A stretch of 23,531 nt of DNA from Teratosphaeria epicoccoides (lineage: Eukaryota; Ascomycota; Dothideomycetes; Mycosphaerellales; Teratosphaeriaceae): contig JADDMT010000260.1 of the NCBI GenBank assembly GCA_021401465.1, positions 1 to 23,531 of the forward strand, written 5' to 3'. A program made the position numbers and the translations under genes. The notes under the pieces are model-generated. The model saw only the letters and a program-made list of their open reading frames with translations, ran no database searches and had not been told where the DNA came from. How positions within the stretch are numbered: position 1 is the first letter of the stretch; every line of letters begins with the position of its first letter. Below, in pieces: positions 20,061 through 23,531 of this stretch.

Positions 20061-20952
20061 ATGCTTACCTTAAACCGTAAGCCCCCCCCCTCTTTCTCCT
20101 ACCTTCTGGCTTTTCCTCCGGGGTTCCGGGCGATACTAACTAGAACTAGATAGCCCCTGCTATCTACTACGTCGACTACGCCCTCTAGGGCGTAGATTGC
20201 GTCCTATAATCGGTATGTTCTAGAGTCCTCGTCGTTGTGCCTAGCTTTAGCTAATAAATCTGTCTAGTCTACCTGAGCCCGCGCCTGCTAGCGCTACGCT
20301 AGCAAGCGCCTAAACTGTAAAGCCCTGTACGCGTTACTTGGTGTCTACGCAAAATGCTCCGCTAACCTAGCTAGCCCCGCCCTCGCCTACGTCTCCTACG
20401 CCTCCTAGACCCGTTCCTAGGACGCTAACAGGTATGACCCGTACCCTAGGGGGTTTTACATGGCTAACATTGTAACAGCGCTACTACGCATAACGACCTA
20501 GCGAAGGTCCTTAAGGCCTAGAGGGCCTTAGGGCCTTTGCAGTTAGCGGGTCTACTGTCCAGGTATTTTCTATTAGTGTCCTCTATGATTACGCTGCTAA
20601 CCTCGAGCAGCGTCGTAGCCTAGGAGGTCGTAGGGACCGTAGGTGCTGCCGTCGCCTAGCAGGGCCTCCTGTGAGTTCATCCTGTACTCTGTGTGTTTCT
20701 GCGCGCTAACAGTTCAGAAGGTCTAGGGGCGTTCTACTAGCGCTTACCTTAGGTAGGTAGCGGGAGAATGTTGCTAGTAAGGGCGAGAGCCCTCGTTAGC
20801 GTCAGTCTGGCGCTACTACGTAGGGCCCTAACCGAGAGGCCAGGGACTCTGATAGCAGCCTAGTCGGCGGGTCTAGGGGGTCTAGCAAGGGCCCCTCGGA
20901 CAGCGGGGGGGCTAGCCCTGCTAGCGGGGCCCCTAGTAACAATCCCGCATGA
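20061..20952 (+). pseudogene. Antisense gene of element F: cysteine-motif protein, degraded
   Basis: The plus-strand frame from ATG 20061 has mainly TAG stops. Around 20288-20320 it reads C-x-R-Y-ASKRLN-C. The Tyr codon TAC is one transition from TGC, and with Cys there the motif is C-x2-C-x6-C, the first half of a GAL4-type Zn(II)2Cys6 cluster. Another Cys follows after 12 residues. A second half of the cluster is not clear. Near 20500 coding character seems to move to another frame, which then runs (Arg/Ser/Gly-rich, with SDSSLVGGSRGSSKG near 20850) to TGA 20950-20952. A frameshift is therefore likely, or this is two unrelated frames. The position, between pol and the polypurine tract and antisense, equals that in E2 and C. 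Exact limits are uncertain. Confidence 0.42.
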
Positions 20953-21049
20953 TTGTCGCTAGGGTCCTCTATCCTCGGCGCGGGGGCCCGCGGCTAGGGG
21001 GGGTTTTTTTTCTTTCGTTGTATATATAGTTACCTAATGTCAATTTTCC
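20953..21049. other. Spacer between the F antisense gene and F pol
   Basis: G-rich then a G7/T8 homopolymer junction near 20997-21010, followed by A+T-rich sequence (TATATATAG). No coding signal is evident. It probably holds the two convergent 3' untranslated regions. Confidence 0.4.
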
Positions 21050-21858
21050 CCCTCTAACTTTTGTCCTTCTTAAACGCCTGTACTCCTTGTTATGAATGCT
21101 AGACTCCCTTTGCTAAGTCCTGTATCTCGTTTCCTTTTTCTTCTTGCCCTACCTCTCTCTAGGGCCGTCGTTGTTCTCCGCGCTTCCCTAAGTCTGCTCG
21201 AAGCGGTCTATTACTTTAGTGTCTATTAGGTTTTCTAGGGGCTCCTATGTAGGTTTGTAGTACCCTGACTATTTTACTAGGACCTCGCGTCCTCTTCCCC
21301 TTCTCTTGTCCCTCGCGCAGAGTACCTCCTCTACTAACTACTCCTTATGCGACTTAAACAAAAGGGGGTCTAGCTGTTCGTCGTCGTTCTCCTGCCTAGG
21401 CATAGGGTCTCTGCCTACTAGTCTTAGCAGGTCAGTATAGAACACTAGGTGTATATTGTTTAGGAGCCTAGTCAAGCAGATAGAGACTAGTAATAATACT
21501 TCGGCTACTATGTACTTCGCATGCTTGGCGTCTAAGCTTTTCTTGGGTCTCTCTGTAGTGTAGTTCCGCAGATCTAGCTAGACCTTGTCACTGACTTTAT
21601 AAATTAGGGCAGGGTTTTAGCGTTTATTAGCAGACTCCTCCTGTTCTTACATAGAAGCCGCTATTATTGCTTAGCAGATTCCTGTTATGTCCCGAATCTT
21701 TCCTACAAACGCCCTTGCCCTCTTAGCTGCTTTTAACAGGCTAGGCCCTACGGGGTCCTTAGTTAAAGGTACGGGGCCCTATGCTTCGTAGCTATAGGTA
21801 GCGAAGAAGGGGCTTATGCTAATTCCTAAATGATACCTCCTGTTTAGCGCTAGTTAAG
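21050..21858 (-). pseudogene. Element F integrase C-terminus plus chromodomain, truncated and RIP-inactivated
   Basis: On the minus strand: SPFFATYSYE near 21790 (the conserved 'SPFFATYGYEP' after the integrase core), VPLTKDP, a long helical linker, then VSDKV.LDLRN near 21580 and NIHLVFYTDLL near 21450 (the 'HPVFHVSLL' segment). A chromodomain spans about 21350-21228 (LVEEVLCARDKR, REVLVK, SGYY, EPLENL). A basic KKKKETR tail follows. The catalytic core lies beyond the E3 insertion and is missing here. The lower end is approximate because natural and RIP stops cannot be separated. Confidence 0.75.
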
Positions 21859-21958
21859 TGATACGGTTGATACTAGGGGACCATTTGAACCGCATGGGTT
21901 CTAATGGCTACCCTTGGCATGCAGTGACCCTGCTACATATGGTAAGGGGGTCCTTTGT

Positions 21959-22048
21959 ACATACGTTAGCTTGTATGTCGTCCGAGTAGGATCAGTTGTC
22001 GACGTAGGACGCCCCTACGTCGCTGACCCTACGGTACCCCTACGGGGT
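21959..22048 (+). other. Cluster of three hairpins in the family-E LTR
   Basis: ACATAC (21959-21964) pairs with GTATGT (21973-21978). CGACGTAGG (22000-22008) pairs with CCTACGTCG (22014-22022) across a 5-nt loop. ACCCC (22036-22040) pairs with GGGGT (22044-22048) across TAC. They lie upstream of the LTR TATA motif, so they are DNA-level palindromes in U3, and also RNA hairpins at the 3' end of the transcript. The middle one is perfect over 9 bp. Confidence 0.75.
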
Positions 22049-22089
22049 TAGGCTCGGACATGCTTTCCCTAATTAAGGAGCGTCGGGGG

Positions 22090-22095
22090 TTATAA
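22090..22095 (+). promoter_or_regulatory. LTR TATA-like motif (family E)
   Basis: TTATAA in GGGGGTTATAAGCAC, retained in all family-E LTRs that cover it. It is 35 nt before AGAAAGCAG at 22125, a normal distance to a transcription start. Confidence 0.55.
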
Positions 22096-22221
22096 GCACC
22101 CTTAGCGCCACCTCTGCGATAAGCAGAAAGCAGCGCTGTCTTGTACCTACTAAAAGGTCGGATTACTCTGTCACACTGCGAGATATTTTCATATCATATA
22201 GCACATACATCTATATTAGTT

Positions 22222-22230
22222 CTGCTTTCT
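22222..22230 (+). promoter_or_regulatory. Putative self-priming primer-binding site of E3
   Basis: CTGCTTTCT, 3 nt after the LTR end, is the exact complement of 22125-22133. Confidence 0.62.
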
Positions 22231-22267
22231 CCCCCCTGCTTTGCAGTCTAGCAGAGAATACTACGAT

Positions 22268-23531
22268 ATGTCTAGAGTACCACGAACTCGCAACTAACGC
22301 GTAGCGAGCGCCATCCCGAGCGCCCGTGATGGCGAAGCTGGCCTGAGTAACTAGCCCGCAGAAGTAACCGCTGCGAGCGACACTGCATCGAGCGACGGTT
22401 CCGCTAGAGGACAATTACGCGGCGGACTAGGCAATAGACCCCCCGCACAGGGACCGCAGCTAACCCCGACTATCGACCCGGCCCTTGTAGCCATGATTGT
22501 CGATTAGGTCGCGAACCGCCTTGCGAACTAGAGCCGGAGCCGCACCGCTCCTAGCAGCGACAACGGCGAGGACGACGAAGACGTCGCCATGAGCGGTACT
22601 AACGAACTAGCGGACGAAGAAATCTAGCGAGATTTCACGCTAGGGACCCGCGAAGACAACTTACTAGGAGGCGCAGACCCTCCGCATGTGCCCGCGAACT
22701 TGGTGCCTGAATTCGGGGCCATAGTAGGCTAACTAGGAGGTAGTCGTAACGCACGCAACCCGAAGCCGTTCAAGGGAGACACCTTGAAGGAGGCTCGAAC
22801 TTTCTTGTAGGCATGTGAGGCAGTTTTCGTGCTCAACCTACGCGGATATTCCACAGAGGGCGAACGAGTCGCCTTTAGTGTGATGTGGCTCGAAGAGGAT
22901 AAGGAACCTCGCAACAATTGGCATGAGTAGTATGACCTTATGCGGGTCCACGACAGAACGTATACATAGGCGGACTTTCGCTAGTTCTGTGTCGACTAGG
23001 TCGAGGATCCGGGGAATCACGCCCTTACCGTGTCTGTCGAGTACGAGAAGGCTAAGCAGGGGAAGGGACAAACAACCTCTAGCTTCGCAACCTATCTTGC
23101 CATGCTCGAGGGACAGATGCTACCCTATACTAAGACGCAACGCGTGCGGCACTTGCTTGTCAAACTCAATGACAATCTTCGGAACATGATCATGACTTTT
23201 CATGAACTTCCGACAACTTAGTAAGACCTCGTGTCCCTTGCGACACGTATGGAAATCACCTTGAAGCGAAATGGAAAATCGGGCGGTAAGGACAATAAGC
23301 GTCTAAGCCCCGAGGACCCCCTGAAGGGCCGCCATTACAAGCGCCCTAGGGGCCACGTCTAACGCGGTAGTTCATTCCGGAGGAGCAAGCCCTCCGAGCT
23401 AAAGGACGGTAGCGAGAAGCCTCCGAGTAGCTGCCACATCTGTGGAGCGAGGGACTACTAGGCGGCTCGCTGTCCTAAACGAAGTGATAGGAAGAAGGTA
23501 AGCAAGGTGTCCGAAACCTCCCTAGAGGGGA
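22268..23531 (+). pseudogene. E3 gag (start of gag-pol), RIP-inactivated, cut by the window end
   Basis: One frame from ATG 22268 to the window end, with stops only of TAG/TAA type. The N-terminal region is Ser/Arg- and acid-rich (GEDDEDV near 22570). The retrotransposon Gag core spans about 22755-23250 (PKPFKGDTLKEARTF, then MLPYTKTQRVRHLLVKL). A basic segment follows (KRLSPEDPLKGRHYKRPRG). The zinc knuckle at about 23431-23474 reads C-H-I-C-x4-Y-x4-C, where Tyr (TAC) stands for the usual His (CAC/CAT) and the next codon is TAG. Gag packages the element RNA into virus-like particles. The capsid-like core is better preserved than in E1. Confidence 0.9.

Larger units (their letters stand above)
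19478..21858 (-). mobile_element. Element F: 3' part of a second minus-strand chromovirus family
   Basis: It holds the integrase C-terminus and chromodomain, a plus-strand antisense gene with its own TATA box, a strong polypurine tract and a short 3' LTR. Its LTR and integrase differ from those of families E and C. The 5' side is cut at 21858 by E3, and the flank 21854-21858 (ttaag) should be the E3 duplication. It is inserted in element C integrase. Confidence 0.8.
21859..22218 (+). repeat. E3 5' LTR
   Basis: 360 bp from TGATACGGTTGATAC to TATATTA. It contains TTATAA at 22090-22095 and AGAAAGCAG at 22125-22133, the predicted 5' end of the transcript. Confidence 0.96.
21859..23531 (+). mobile_element. 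E3: family-E chromovirus, 5' part only (runs off the window)
   Basis: 5' LTR, self-priming site and most of gag, in plus orientation, inserted into element F integrase. In gag it is much closer to E2 than to E1. It differs from E1 by transitions at about one base in ten in a compared stretch (22738-22975 against 3121-3360). Confidence 0.95.

Noticed and set aside
1..23531. tRNA, rRNA, CRISPR array or bacterial operon
   Set aside because: No cloverleaf, rRNA-like stretch or spaced repeat array is visible. All repeats are explained by LTR elements, and the signals are eukaryotic.

Overview
The window looks like a piece of a filamentous ascomycete genome. It is a transposon graveyard and no host gene can be supported. 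The evidence is Ty3/gypsy (Metaviridae) LTR retrotransposons with C-terminal chromodomains. Their reading frames are closed almost only by TAG and TAA where Gln (CAG/CAA) or Trp (TGG) is expected. Copies differ almost only by transitions, and CpG is still frequent. That is the signature of repeat-induced point mutation (RIP, CpA to TpA) rather than ordinary CpG decay. I cannot name the species.

Layout, from termini and target-site duplications (TSDs). The oldest layer is element B, a minus-strand gypsy pol seen at 127-2246 and again at 8849-9010. It is interrupted three times. An LTR of family E ends at 126. A complete family-E element, E1 (2247-8843, plus strand), has 360-bp LTRs and TSD CACTA. 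A minus-strand chromovirus, C, has a 477-bp 3' LTR at 9011-9487 with 9-bp terminal inverted repeats. C is broken inside integrase by another minus-strand chromovirus, F, whose 3' LTR of about 197 bp is at 19478-19674. A second complete family-E element, E2 (11298-19466, minus strand, TSD CCTAT), landed 6 bp from the F insertion. F in turn is broken by a third family-E copy, E3 (from 21859, plus strand), which leaves the window inside gag.

Family E has one gag-pol frame of about 1654 codons: Gag with a zinc knuckle, protease, reverse transcriptase with YLDD, RNase H, integrase with DDE residues, and a chromodomain. A 9-nt sequence just inside the 5' LTR is complementary to a site about 35 nt downstream of an LTR TATA motif. 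This suggests Tf1/sushi-type self-priming rather than tRNA priming.

The most notable pattern is that all three families in which the pol-to-3'LTR spacer is visible (E, C and F) carry an antisense gene there, convergent with pol. Two have a TATA box of their own. Each encodes a protein with an N-terminal cysteine cluster resembling the fungal Zn(II)2Cys6 fold, followed by coiled-coil, basic or acidic segments. The protein bodies show no obvious similarity to each other. In E1 a deletion of about 1.5 kb, fused exactly to the 3' LTR edge, removed the promoter, the cysteine cluster and the polypurine tract. I propose that an antisense regulator-like gene is a recurrent module of these fungal chromoviruses.
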